A DNA stretch of 23,984 nucleotides from Deltaproteobacteria bacterium. GTDB lineage: Bacteria; Desulfobacterota; JADFXK01. A model generated the notes under the pieces. It was given only the letters and a program-made list of their open reading frames with translations, searched no databases and was not told the origin of the DNA. Shown piece after piece: positions 14,891 through 22,356 of the stretch. The translations under genes and the position numbers were made by a program. How positions within the stretch are numbered: position 1 is the stretch's first letter; each line of letters opens with the position of its first letter. The stretch lies in assembly GCA_015233295.1 (NCBI GenBank), contig JADFYC010000009.1, positions 1-23,984 of the forward strand, written 5' to 3'.

Positions 14891-15718
14891 CTAATGCCGA
14901 CCCACCCCCAGCGCCGCCTCCACTGTTGCCCGCATCAGGGCCAACGGAGGTTCTAAGTCGGTCCAGAGTCGTAATTGGGCCCCGCCCTGGTGGATGAACA
15001 TGGGCAGGCCGTTGATGACCCGGCAGCCCCGGGATTTGGCCAGGCCAAGGAGTTTGGTCTCCCAGGGATTGTAAATAATGTCCATCACCGTCAGGCCCGG
15101 CCGGAGGACGGATTCAGGCACGGGACAATTATCTATGTCCGGATACATGCCCACTGGCGTGGTCTGGATGATCACCTCCGCCTCAGCCCGGTCCTCCTCG
15201 GCCCAGGGGAGGAAGTCGCAATTCAAGTCCCGGGCCAGGGCCTGTCCTTTATCGGGTGAGCGGTTGACGATGATCACCCCCGCACCCTTGGTCTGCAAGG
15301 CAAAACCCACCGCCCGGGCCGCCCCGCCCGCGCCGATGACCAGGCATCTGGTCCGGTGGCCGATGGATATGACTTCCTCTAGGGCCGCCAAAGCTCCCCA
15401 GGCGTCGGTGTTGTATCCTAACAGCCGCCCCTCCCGGTTGACTATGGTGTTCACCGCCCCAATATTTGTGGCCAGACTATCCACCTCATCCAACAGGGGG
15501 ATGACCTCGGACTTATACGGGATGGTCACGCTCAGTCCCTTTATGCCCAAGGCCCGGACGCCGGTCATAGCCGCTGTAATGTCCTTGGTCTCCAGGGCCA
15601 GATAAACATCGTTCAGCCCCAGGGCGGTCAGCGCGGCATTGTGCATCACCGGGCTCAAGGTATGGGTCAGGGGGAACCCGAGGACGCCATATAGGCCGGT
15701 CTGTTGATTGATCGTCAT
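14891..15718 (-). CDS. aroE: Shikimate dehydrogenase (NADP+)
   Basis: AroE reduces 3-dehydroshikimate to shikimate with NADPH in the cytoplasm. The 275 residues match the stand-alone enzyme. Seen: the shikimate-binding segment GFPLTHTLSPVMHN (14-27); catalytic Lys69 in SVTIPYK; Asp105 in GYNTDAWG; the dinucleotide loop VIGAGGAARA (127-136); MDIIYNPWETKLL; and the C-terminal NGLPMFIHQGGAQLRLW signature. Its start overlaps the aroD stop by four bases (ATGA), indicating translational coupling. Gene order on the minus strand is DHQ synthase II, aroD, aroE. The expected next pathway gene, aroA, is displaced 8.3 kb downstream by sensor and NTPase genes. Confidence 0.97.
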   Translation of the reverse strand: MTINQQTGLYGVLGFPLTHTLSPVMHNAALTALGLNDVYLALETKDITAAMTGVRALGIKGLSVTIPYKSEVIPLLDEVDSLATNIGAVNTIVNREGRLLGYNTDAWGALAALEEVISIGHRTRCLVIGAGGAARAVGFALQTKGAGVIIVNRSPDKGQALARDLNCDFLPWAEEDRAEAEVIIQTTPVGMYPDIDNCPVPESVLRPGLTVMDIIYNPWETKLLGLAKSRGCRVINGLPMFIHQGGAQLRLWTDLEPPLALMRATVEAALGVGRH

Positions 15719-16383
15719 GGCTGCAATATCTCGACAATTTTTTTCATATATTGAATGGGGATCTGACCTGGGGCCGAGGCCGCGCCTTTATCCAGGGGCG
15801 CGAAACTCAAATATCCCCCGGCCAGCTCATTGAATATCCGGCTAATCTGACCTAAGGGACCCATGCAAAAGGCTATAATCGGTATCCCCAGGCCCTGGGC
15901 CAGCGGGATCAAACTCAAGGTCCGGAGGTTATCCGCCCAGGCTCGGGCAAAGGTGATGATCTTGATCACATCCGCTCCCACTTCCATCATCCGATGGAAT
16001 AATCCGATCAGCTCTGACTGGGGTGGGGTGTCGTTGAACAGGTGGTGCGACAGTACGGCTTTGGCTGTCCCGCGGCGTTCGATCAGTTCCCGGCGCAGAT
16101 CTTCGGGCAGGTCAAACTCCACATCAATGGCTGCCGCGCCCAGTTCTGCGGCCGAGCGGAGAATGGCCACCTGCCTGGCCGGCGGCATGATGCCCTGCCC
16201 GCCCTGGCCCAGGGACCGATAAGTGACCAGGACCGGTTTGGGCGCGGCGCTAAGGATGTCTTCCACGTCGAAATCGGTCATGACGTCCAGTCTGAGTTCA
16301 AACATATCGGCTACGGATGCCGCTTTGGTCATCTGATCGATGGCCTCAGTCGAGTGGCCGGCCATAATGGGAACGCACCACAT
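15715..16383 (-). CDS. aroD: 3-dehydroquinate dehydratase, type I
   Basis: It dehydrates 3-dehydroquinate to 3-dehydroshikimate by Schiff-base catalysis. The 222 residues fit the type I (class I aldolase-like TIM barrel) family. The Schiff-base lysine is Lys141 in ADVIKIITFA. The catalytic His lies in LSHHLFNDTP (His113/114). Substrate-binding segments include FELRLDVM (28-35) and MGPLGQISR, and the C-terminal loop is SAPGQIP. It overlaps aroE by four bases and follows DHQ synthase II by 66 bases, a gap occupied by a 14-base tandem repeat. The start ATG at 16383 has no strong SD visible, only repeat sequence upstream. Confidence 0.96.
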   Translation of the reverse strand: MWCVPIMAGHSTEAIDQMTKAASVADMFELRLDVMTDFDVEDILSAAPKPVLVTYRSLGQGGQGIMPPARQVAILRSAAELGAAAIDVEFDLPEDLRRELIERRGTAKAVLSHHLFNDTPPQSELIGLFHRMMEVGADVIKIITFARAWADNLRTLSLIPLAQGLGIPIIAFCMGPLGQISRIFNELAGGYLSFAPLDKGAASAPGQIPIQYMKKIVEILQP

Positions 16384-16396
16384 GGGTTACCTTTCC

Positions 16397-16440
16397 GGGT
16401 TGCTGGTTACGGGTTGCTGGTTACGGGTGCTGGTTCTTGG
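16397..16440 (+). repeat. Three-copy 14-base tandem repeat between aroD and DHQ synthase II
   Basis: GGGTTGCTGGTTAC occurs twice exactly (16397-16410, 16411-16424), followed by a degenerate third copy GGGTGCTGGTTCTTGG. The word set (GGGTTGC, GGTTAC) is shared with patches at 20241-20288 and 22313-22352. It fills most of the gap between two operon genes. Confidence 0.8.
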
Positions 16441-16449
16441 TCAAATGGT

Positions 16450-17442
16450 CTACTTTTCCGTGATTGTTTCCGTTATCTCGTAGCCGAAATGACGGGCGGA
16501 AGTGGAAACCATGGCCAGTATCTCATCTCCGGGAATAAGTTTAACCACCGAGACCGCCTCACCCCCTGGGCGGACCAGCCGAATCGTTTCGGCATTCTGA
16601 AGGATGGTGGCCAGGCGGCCATTGGGGCCCGTAACCTCGATCAGGAGTAAGGGGCGCCGTTCCACCTTGACCCGGCCGACCACCACCGAGTGCATTTTCC
16701 CCTCGGCATTGACCATCATGACTTCATCCCCGGCCTTCAATTCGGACAGATACCGGGTCCGGCCTTGAGGGCACAGAATATAGGAATGCACCGGTCCCGC
16801 GTTGACCCGGAACGGCCGCGGGGCCACGTACGGGTTCTCCAGGCTTTCGGCATGGACTAAAAACAACCCCTGGCTGCTATTCCCGACCAGCATCCCCTCG
16901 GCCGCACGCATAAGTGAGCAGGTATCCACGCACACCCGGTCACCCATAGCCAATGGCTTGATATTAGTCACAGTTACCGGAACCAAATCCACGGTCAACC
17001 GGCCGCCTTTCAACTCCGTCATCAGGGTCTTGAGTTTGATGGGATCCGGCTGGTTGAGGATCAGACCGTCAACCCCCTTCTCCAAAATGCCCAGGGCCGT
17101 GCGGGCCTCGTCCAGGTTGCTTACCTCCACCCAGATATTCCCGGCTTTGGCCACCAGGTTTTCCAAGGGGATGATGGTCCAGTCGGTGGTTTTAACCACG
17201 ACCTTGGCATTCCGGCTGAGTTTGGCGATTTCTTCCTCGTCGGCCCCCGACCTGATTTCAAAAGACAGGACATCTACGCCCCATTTCAGGTCTCCATCCG
17301 GGGCCACCGTAGTGATGACGCCTAACTCTTTGACCTGCTCGGTCTTGCCTTCAGGAACCACCACGGCGTCCGCACCGGACTCCAGGGCCGTGGTCACCAG
17401 CTCTTTATTCCAGGGATCAACTTTAACCCAAATCTGCTTCAT
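16450..17442 (-). CDS. aroB': 3-dehydroquinate synthase II (archaeal-type)
   Basis: In the alternative archaeal route this enzyme converts 2-amino-3,7-dideoxy-D-threo-hept-6-ulosonate (ADTH) to 3-dehydroquinate by NAD-dependent oxidative deamination and cyclisation, bypassing DAHP and classical AroB. The 330-residue protein shows the family start (MKQIWVKVDPWNKELVTTAL), the DAVVVPEG segment, and ILNQPDPIKLKTLM. The conserved C-terminal barrel-like half contains GMLVGNSSQGLFLVHAES, VNAGPVHSYI, KAGDEVMMVNAEG and ILQNAETIRLV. GAGAGG precedes the ATG at about 10 bases. It heads the aroD-aroE block on the minus strand. The ADTH synthase gene (aroA'), often its neighbour, is not in the window. The 245-base gap upstream contains a large imperfect inverted repeat. 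Confidence 0.93.
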   Translation of the reverse strand: MKQIWVKVDPWNKELVTTALESGADAVVVPEGKTEQVKELGVITTVAPDGDLKWGVDVLSFEIRSGADEEEIAKLSRNAKVVVKTTDWTIIPLENLVAKAGNIWVEVSNLDEARTALGILEKGVDGLILNQPDPIKLKTLMTELKGGRLTVDLVPVTVTNIKPLAMGDRVCVDTCSLMRAAEGMLVGNSSQGLFLVHAESLENPYVAPRPFRVNAGPVHSYILCPQGRTRYLSELKAGDEVMMVNAEGKMHSVVVGRVKVERRPLLLIEVTGPNGRLATILQNAETIRLVRPGGEAVSVVKLIPGDEILAMVSTSARHFGYEITETITEK

Positions 17443-17472
17443 CTTAATAAACCTCTCTTCATCTGTCGATTG

Positions 17473-17666
17473 CAGGGCAGTATGCTCTCAATGCCGTTGA
17501 ATTAAGGGTGCGACGTTAAGATTTCTCGCTTCGCTCGAAATGACAGGGAAGTGGACCATGTGGAATGACGATGTAAATTTGTCATTCCGAACGAATGTGA
17601 GGAATCTTATCACATCCGACCATGGCCAGGCCGTGTCTTAATTCAACAGCATTCCGGTCCGCCCTG
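17473..17666. repeat. 194-base nested imperfect inverted repeat (MITE-like or dispersed palindrome)
   Basis: There are three nested arm pairs. The outer ends are CAGGGC / GCCCTG. The middle arms are GCCGTTGAATTAAG (about 17493-17506) against CTTAATTCAACAGC (about 17637-17650). The inner 28-29-base arms are 17518-17545 and 17580-17608, the latter beginning TGTCATTCCGAACGAA. It lies in the gap between cooS and DHQ synthase II. There is no reading frame and no transposase. The inner arm unit recurs at 22219-22270. Confidence 0.65.
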
Positions 17667-17687
17667 GATAAGTATTTCAGTTTATGA

Positions 17688-19574
17688 TCATCCCACGTTG
17701 GCCAGGAAGGGCAAGCCCAGGGCCTGGCGTTTGGTTTCGATATGCTTCCGGATCAGGATGGCGGCCTTCTCCGGATCCGGTTCCACGGCAAAAACGGCCC
17801 CGACCAAATCATTTAAACCCTGAGTCAGCAAGTTGACGATATTCATGCTTCCGGTGATGGGCGGCATGGGTCCCAGGACGGTGTAGACCCCGGAAGCCAC
17901 AAAATAAACTCCGATGGTGGCCGCTTTTTCGGAATACCATTCCGGAGCCGCTCCGGCCACCGGGAGATCACTGATATCCACGCCCAAGGCATTGGCCAGG
18001 GCCGAAACCAGCCCCAGGATGCGGACATTATCCACACAACTGCCCACATGCAGAACGGGCGGAATGCCCAGTGCGCCGCAGATTTCTTTTAGTCCCGGGC
18101 CGGCATAATTTATGGCCTCGGCGACCTTGAAGCCGGCTTTGGCATTAGCCACCGCGGCGCATCCGGTATCGAGCACCAGGATATCGTTTTCAATCAACCG
18201 CCGGGTCAGGGTAACGTGACCGTAGTCTTGTTTAATCTTGGGATTGTTGCACCCGACCACCCCGGCCGCGCCTCTGATTTTGCCGGCCTTGATAGCCTCG
18301 ATCAGGGGCTGGGGAGTACCGCCTAAGGCGCCGATAATGGTCTCGATGGAAAAACCGCCGATGGCATTCACCGGTTCCACGGGGATGTAAACCCGGCCGC
18401 GGCGGCCGAAATTATCGATGGCTTCTTTAACCACCATCCGGGCCATGTCCGCGACGTTATCGGGATGGAACTCCCGGTGCTCCATGCCTGGGAAGTGCGC
18501 CTTATCACTGGTGCTGATCATTTTGGTATGGTAGCAGGCCGCGACCTTGCCCAGGGACGGCATTATGCACTGGTAATCCACGATCATCATGTCCACTGCG
18601 CCGGTGGCCAGGACCAGTTCGGTGGTGAGATGGTTTCCGGCCATGGGTACGCCGTGACGCATCAAAAGCTCATTACCGGTGCAGCAAACTCCGGCCAGGT
18701 TGATCCCTTTGGCTCCTTTGGCAGAGGCCAGTTGGAGCATTTCCGGCGATTGGCAGGCCTGCAGGACCATCTCGGACACCACCGGGTTATGGCCGTGAAC
18801 AATGATATTCACCTGATCTTCTTTTAACACGCCCACATTAACGGTCGTGGCCGCGGGCTTCGGTGTCCCAAACAGGATATCCGAAACGTCGGTGGCAATC
18901 ATGGACCCGCCCCAGCCATCAGATAGGGCATTGCGCATCCCGTGCAGTAACAGGCTGACCCATCCATTATCCACGCCCATGTGGGTCCGGTGCATCATCT
19001 CCGAGGTCTCCCGGTCGATGCCGCGAGGGGCGATGCCCAACTTTTTCCAGATATCCTGACGTTTGGCTGGAGCTCTTTTAAGTAAGGTCAATTCTTTCTT
19101 GCGGGTGCCGAATTCTTCTTGCATGGCCGCGGCCAGTTCTTTAGCAATTTGAAGCGGATCTTTGCCGTCAACAGCCACACCGAATTCGGCGGCCAAGGAT
19201 TTAAGTTTGGCCTCGTCGACAATCGTATACCCCGGCGCCCGGCCTTCCGCCACCTCAGCCAATACCTCCACCAAATCCCGGCCGTGGTCCGAATGGGAAG
19301 CCGCCCCGGCCGCGATCATCCGACCCAGATTTCGGGCCACGATAATGTCAGCGTCAGCTCCACAGACCCCCTGTTGCGGCCCCTCGCCAAAGGGGTCCAC
19401 CCGGCAGGGTCCCATAATACAAATCCGGCAACTCAGCCCCATGTCGCAATAACCACATTGAGGCAGTTGGGCCTGATACCGGTCCCAAACGGTCTCGACT
19501 TGATCATGCTCCGCCTTTTTGAGCAGCAACTGCCCATCCTTTGTGATGGTCAGGTCTTCATATTTCCGGCTCAT
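17688..19574 (-). CDS. cooS: Anaerobic carbon monoxide dehydrogenase catalytic subunit (Ni-CODH)
   Basis: CooS oxidises CO with water to CO2 (or the reverse) at a Ni-4Fe-4S C-cluster, as a cytoplasmic homodimer. The start at 19574 is chosen for its AAGGAG site; an in-frame start at 19628 lacks one. 628 residues, normal for monofunctional CooS. Visible C-cluster ligands are His262 (VHGHNP), Cys297/298 (GVCCTGNE), Cys336 (DYQCIMP), Cys442 (VVGCNNPK), Cys472 (DTGCAAVANA) and Cys513 (HVGSCVDN). Lys550 is in YSEKA. B-cluster cysteines are 49, 52, 57 and 71. At the D-cluster, Cys40 and Cys43 form a C-x2-C in place of C-x7-C. It follows cooF by 50 bases. No cooC-type maturation ATPase and no acetyl-CoA synthase genes are present. 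A role in CO oxidation with electrons passed to CooF is expected. Confidence 0.97.
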   Translation of the reverse strand: MSRKYEDLTITKDGQLLLKKAEHDQVETVWDRYQAQLPQCGYCDMGLSCRICIMGPCRVDPFGEGPQQGVCGADADIIVARNLGRMIAAGAASHSDHGRDLVEVLAEVAEGRAPGYTIVDEAKLKSLAAEFGVAVDGKDPLQIAKELAAAMQEEFGTRKKELTLLKRAPAKRQDIWKKLGIAPRGIDRETSEMMHRTHMGVDNGWVSLLLHGMRNALSDGWGGSMIATDVSDILFGTPKPAATTVNVGVLKEDQVNIIVHGHNPVVSEMVLQACQSPEMLQLASAKGAKGINLAGVCCTGNELLMRHGVPMAGNHLTTELVLATGAVDMMIVDYQCIMPSLGKVAACYHTKMISTSDKAHFPGMEHREFHPDNVADMARMVVKEAIDNFGRRGRVYIPVEPVNAIGGFSIETIIGALGGTPQPLIEAIKAGKIRGAAGVVGCNNPKIKQDYGHVTLTRRLIENDILVLDTGCAAVANAKAGFKVAEAINYAGPGLKEICGALGIPPVLHVGSCVDNVRILGLVSALANALGVDISDLPVAGAAPEWYSEKAATIGVYFVASGVYTVLGPMPPITGSMNIVNLLTQGLNDLVGAVFAVEPDPEKAAILIRKHIETKRQALGLPFLANVG

Positions 19575-19624
19575 GGCATCTCCTTCCTGTCCAGTGCTGT
19601 TAACTATATCTTGGGGCCAAAAAG

Positions 19625-20224
19625 TCACATCTTACTTAAGCCTGCCTGGGCCTTCTTGACCGCGTTGAGCAGGGCAAAGCCAGGGGCGGAGGGGAGTCCC
19701 TCGGCGCACACCGAGACACTCCGGGCGACTTCATCGGTCTTTCTTTTCAGGCCGGCCGCGGGCTCTTCAAAAGTCAGGGCCCCGGATTTGCAAATTTCCA
19801 CACAGGCCGGATTCAATCCGGCTCGCTGCCGGGCCATGCAGTTGTCGCACTTGACGGCCACGGTCTTACCCGGCGCCGCCGTCATGTCTTGGTGATAGCG
19901 AATCACCCCAAAGGGGCAGGCCATGGCGCAGGAAGCACAGTTGATGCAGATGTCCGGATTGATGATCACCGTATCCGTGTCCCGGTGGCGAGAGATGGCC
20001 CCAGGCAGACAAGCCAGTAAACACGGCGCCGGATCGCAATGCCGGCAGCGGTTGGGAAAACCCTCACCATACAACCCCGCGCCCACATGCACCCGGGGCT
20101 TGGGCAAAGGGGTTTCGGCGATGGCCGTCAACAAACATTTGGTCTGAGAGTGGGCGGTCGCACAGGCGGCCATACATTGCATACAACCCACGCACCGTTC
20201 CGGGTGGACCATGACTTTTTTCAT
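19625..20224 (-). CDS. cooF: CooF-type ferredoxin with four [4Fe-4S] clusters
   Basis: This 199-residue iron-sulfur protein would carry electrons from CooS to a partner oxidoreductase. Sixteen cysteines form four cluster motifs: 11/14/17/21 (CVGCMQCMAAC), 60/63/68/72 (CRHCDPAPCLLAC), 93/96/99/103 (CINCASCAMAC) and 126/129/141/145. This is the standard HycB/DmsB/CooF arrangement. There is no signal peptide, so it is cytoplasmic. A strong SD (AGGAGG) precedes the ATG. cooS follows by 50 bases in the same operon. Upstream lies a GTTGC/GTTAC repeat patch and then a response regulator gene. Its start is therefore separated from the oxidoreductase gene at 22357-23586, which would be a natural electron acceptor. 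Confidence 0.93.
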   Translation of the reverse strand: MKKVMVHPERCVGCMQCMAACATAHSQTKCLLTAIAETPLPKPRVHVGAGLYGEGFPNRCRHCDPAPCLLACLPGAISRHRDTDTVIINPDICINCASCAMACPFGVIRYHQDMTAAPGKTVAVKCDNCMARQRAGLNPACVEICKSGALTFEEPAAGLKRKTDEVARSVSVCAEGLPSAPGFALLNAVKKAQAGLSKM

Positions 20225-20240
20225 GGGACCTCCTAATCGA

Positions 20241-20288
20241 GTTGCGGGTTACTGGTTACGTGTTGCGTGTTACGGGTTGCCGGTTATC
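20241..20288 (+). repeat. GTTGC/GTTAC repeat patch, left side of kinase-regulator pair
   Basis: A run of short words GTTGCGG, GTTACTG, GTTACGT, GTTGCGT, GTTACGG and GTTGCCG in about 48 bases. The 15-mer CGTGTTGCGTGTTAC (20259-20273) has an exact inverted copy at 22331-22345. Confidence 0.75.
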
Positions 20289-20305
20289 AATGGTGTTTCG
20301 GTTTC

Positions 20306-20833
20306 TCAAGCTGGTTCGTGGAAGGCCTGCCGACGTCTTTTCTCTTTCCGTTGAAGCCTCCATTTCTCGGTTAAAGATAATGCCAGTTGCTTGATTTCTT
20401 CAATGTCGAAAGGTTTTTTGAGATAAAGAAGCTTTTCCGGGGTCCCCACCGTCTTGACGATTTCCTGACGATCACGATCAGAATATGCAGTTACAATGAC
20501 AATCTCAATATTCTTGTCGACCTTTCTAATTTCAGAAGCGGTTTTCATCCCATCCCAACCCGGAGGCATTCTTATATCAATGAAGGCTACAGCGAATGGT
20601 TTGTCTTGTTCAACGGCCTGGCAGACCAACTTGTAACCCTCTTCTCCCTGTGATGCTGTAGTGACTTCATAAACCTCTTCTATTTTGTCCGTTTTTTTCA
20701 TCCCTAATAATTCATCCGCAGCTCGTGTCAACGACAATCTATGCTCATCGGCAGCCGTGCCTGGACAAAGAATACTTTCATAATCAGCAAGAATGTTCTT
20801 TTGATCATCGATTACAAGAATCCTTTTGTTCAT
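20306..20833 (-). CDS. Receiver-only response regulator with enlarged loop
   Basis: The start at the ATG 20833 is supported by AAGGAG; a longer frame from 20893 would lie inside the kinase gene. The 175-residue product has a receiver fold: acidic pair Asp9-Asp10 (VIDDQ), phosphoacceptor Asp86 (FIDIRMPPGWDG), Thr115 (IVTAYSD) and Lys139/140 (YLKKPFD). The spacing between the acidic pair and Asp86 is about 76 residues rather than the usual 44 or so, so there is an insertion of about 30 residues (around 23-57). After the receiver comes only a short basic helix (KWRLQRKEKRRRQ), with no output domain. It overlaps the upstream kinase gene by 29 bases and is its obvious partner. It may act by protein-protein contact or as a phosphorelay intermediate. 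Confidence 0.9.
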   Translation of the reverse strand: MNKRILVIDDQKNILADYESILCPGTAADEHRLSLTRAADELLGMKKTDKIEEVYEVTTASQGEEGYKLVCQAVEQDKPFAVAFIDIRMPPGWDGMKTASEIRKVDKNIEIVIVTAYSDRDRQEIVKTVGTPEKLLYLKKPFDIEEIKQLALSLTEKWRLQRKEKRRRQAFHEPA

Positions 20834-22196
20834 GCGAACACTCCTTGGTGATGGGAAGTCTAAGAATCGCCGTTGCCCCTTTTCCGATACCACAACTGGT
20901 CAGCTCAATTTCGCCATCTTGAGACCTGATGAAGTTGGCCGAGCCATGTAGCCCAAAGCCGGACCCACTTCTTTTGGTGGAAAAATTGACCTGAAAAACC
21001 CTTTTCAAATCTTCTGGTGAGATTCCGATTCCTGTGTCGGTGACACGAATTTCTACATACCCGGTACCTTCGCACACTATTATCTCTGAGGCAATTTCAA
21101 TCTGTTTTTCTGTACCGGAAAAATTCTCGTCAATAGCCTCATAAGCATTCTTTATTAAATTTATCAAAACCTGCATTAGCTTATTCTTGTCCGTCAATAT
21201 TGGGCCTACAGGCTGTAGGTTAAGGATTACATTGATTTTTCTTTTCTTTATTGAGTCATCCAGCAGTTCCAAGGCATCGTGAATGGGCAAGTTTGGGTCT
21301 ATTGATGTGACGAAGATGCTTGAGACACCCGCATATTTCTGATGAACGGCAATGATTTCCGCAATATGTGAAATGCTCTTATCCAAGAAATCCATATGAT
21401 GTGACAAGGTATCAAGGTCTTGTGATAATCCACTAATAATACTTTTTAAGAATCTTAATATCTTATCTCCTTTCTGGGGGTCTTCAGCCGAAAACGCCAG
21501 ATTGATTTGGGGTCTGACTGTTTCTATCAGGTCATATATTCCGTTAAGATAATCAATGGTAATCGGCTCAACAGCTTCTCGCATTTTGCAAATTCGGATC
21601 CCAACACTATTGATGGCATTCCCGATATTATGAAGAACCGACGAGGCTATCTCTGACATGCCGGTTTTATGAGCTTTATCAATTAGTTTTACTTGGGCCA
21701 GTTTAAGTTCGTTCAGAGCGGCTTCCAGGGCCTGATTCTTCTCTCGGATTTCCATTTCCATTTTTTTTTGTTCAGTCACGTCTCTGGATATGACGATTGT
21801 CCCGGCAAATCCCCCTTCAGGGTTGTAATAATGATAGGTAGACATGCTGATATCTATCTCGCGGCCGTCCTTGGTGAGTCTCTTTGTTTCAAATCCGGAT
21901 AGTTGCCTGCCGTTGATCAATTCATTAATGGCCCAGGCTGTTTTTTCCTTTTCGTCCTCTGGGACAAAGGGAATTGACTTGCCTATGACATCATCCCTGG
22001 TGAACCCAAACACTGCGGTAAAGCCGGGATTAATATATTGAGCCTTTCCGTTTTGGTCATAAATAACAATTGGGTCTGGTGATCTTTCCAGAAGAGAAGC
22101 ATATTCCAATGATTGCCGTTGCAACTCATGAATCCTGTTCTCCAATCGCTGATATTGATCCGGTATGTCTGAAATACTTCTGGCTATATCTTCCAT
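20805..22196 (-). CDS. Soluble PAS histidine kinase
   Basis: 463 residues from the ATG at 22196; a TTG two codons upstream is also possible. The SD is weak. There is no membrane segment, so it is cytoplasmic. A short N-terminal coiled coil leads to a PAS/PAC domain (about 35-145, SPDPIVIYDQNGKAQYINPGF to ISRDVTEQKK), a second coiled coil, and a variant DHp helix with His189 in VLHNIGNAINSV, a phosphoacceptor box of the LHNxGNxxNS type. The HATPase domain has LINLIKNAYEAI, DTGIGI and GSGFGLHGSA. It is followed by a 29-base overlap with the receiver gene, a typical two-component pair. A 60-base sample inside it has 22/60 G+C, lower than cooS (36/60). It sits between the FAD oxidoreductase gene and cooF, with related repeats on both sides. 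The signal is unknown; a redox or gas signal would fit the context but is not shown. Confidence 0.93.
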   Translation of the reverse strand: MEDIARSISDIPDQYQRLENRIHELQRQSLEYASLLERSPDPIVIYDQNGKAQYINPGFTAVFGFTRDDVIGKSIPFVPEDEKEKTAWAINELINGRQLSGFETKRLTKDGREIDISMSTYHYYNPEGGFAGTIVISRDVTEQKKMEMEIREKNQALEAALNELKLAQVKLIDKAHKTGMSEIASSVLHNIGNAINSVGIRICKMREAVEPITIDYLNGIYDLIETVRPQINLAFSAEDPQKGDKILRFLKSIISGLSQDLDTLSHHMDFLDKSISHIAEIIAVHQKYAGVSSIFVTSIDPNLPIHDALELLDDSIKKRKINVILNLQPVGPILTDKNKLMQVLINLIKNAYEAIDENFSGTEKQIEIASEIIVCEGTGYVEIRVTDTGIGISPEDLKRVFQVNFSTKRSGSGFGLHGSANFIRSQDGEIELTSCGIGKGATAILRLPITKECSHEQKDSCNR

Positions 22197-22218
22197 ACAC
22201 AAAGCCTTTGGCCTATTG

Positions 22219-22270
22219 TTCCAAGCGAAGTGTGAAATTTGTAGATTCCTTACCTTCGTTCGGAATGATA
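22219..22270. repeat. Palindromic copy of the ATTCC repeat unit
   Basis: A forward arm starting TTCCAAGCGAAGTGTGAAAT (22219) faces an inverted arm ending TTCGTTCGGAATGATA (22270). The inverted arm matches the unit at 17580-17608 at about 25 of 29 positions. It lies in the 154-base gap between the oxidoreductase stop and the kinase start. Confidence 0.6.
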
Positions 22271-22312
22271 ACGGGATAATCGTTCTCCATCCTCAATAGC
22301 CGGCATTAGACA

Positions 22313-22352
22313 ACCAGTACCCAGCAACATGTAACACGCAACACGCAACCCG
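22313..22352 (-). repeat. GTTGC/GTTAC repeat patch, right side of kinase-regulator pair
   Basis: On the minus strand the words GGGTTGC, GTGTTGC, GTGTTAC, ATGTTGC and TGGGTAC run through about 40 bases immediately after the oxidoreductase stop. It shares an exact 15-mer (22331-22345, inverted) with the patch at 20241-20288. Confidence 0.7.
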
Positions 22353-22356
22353 AAAT

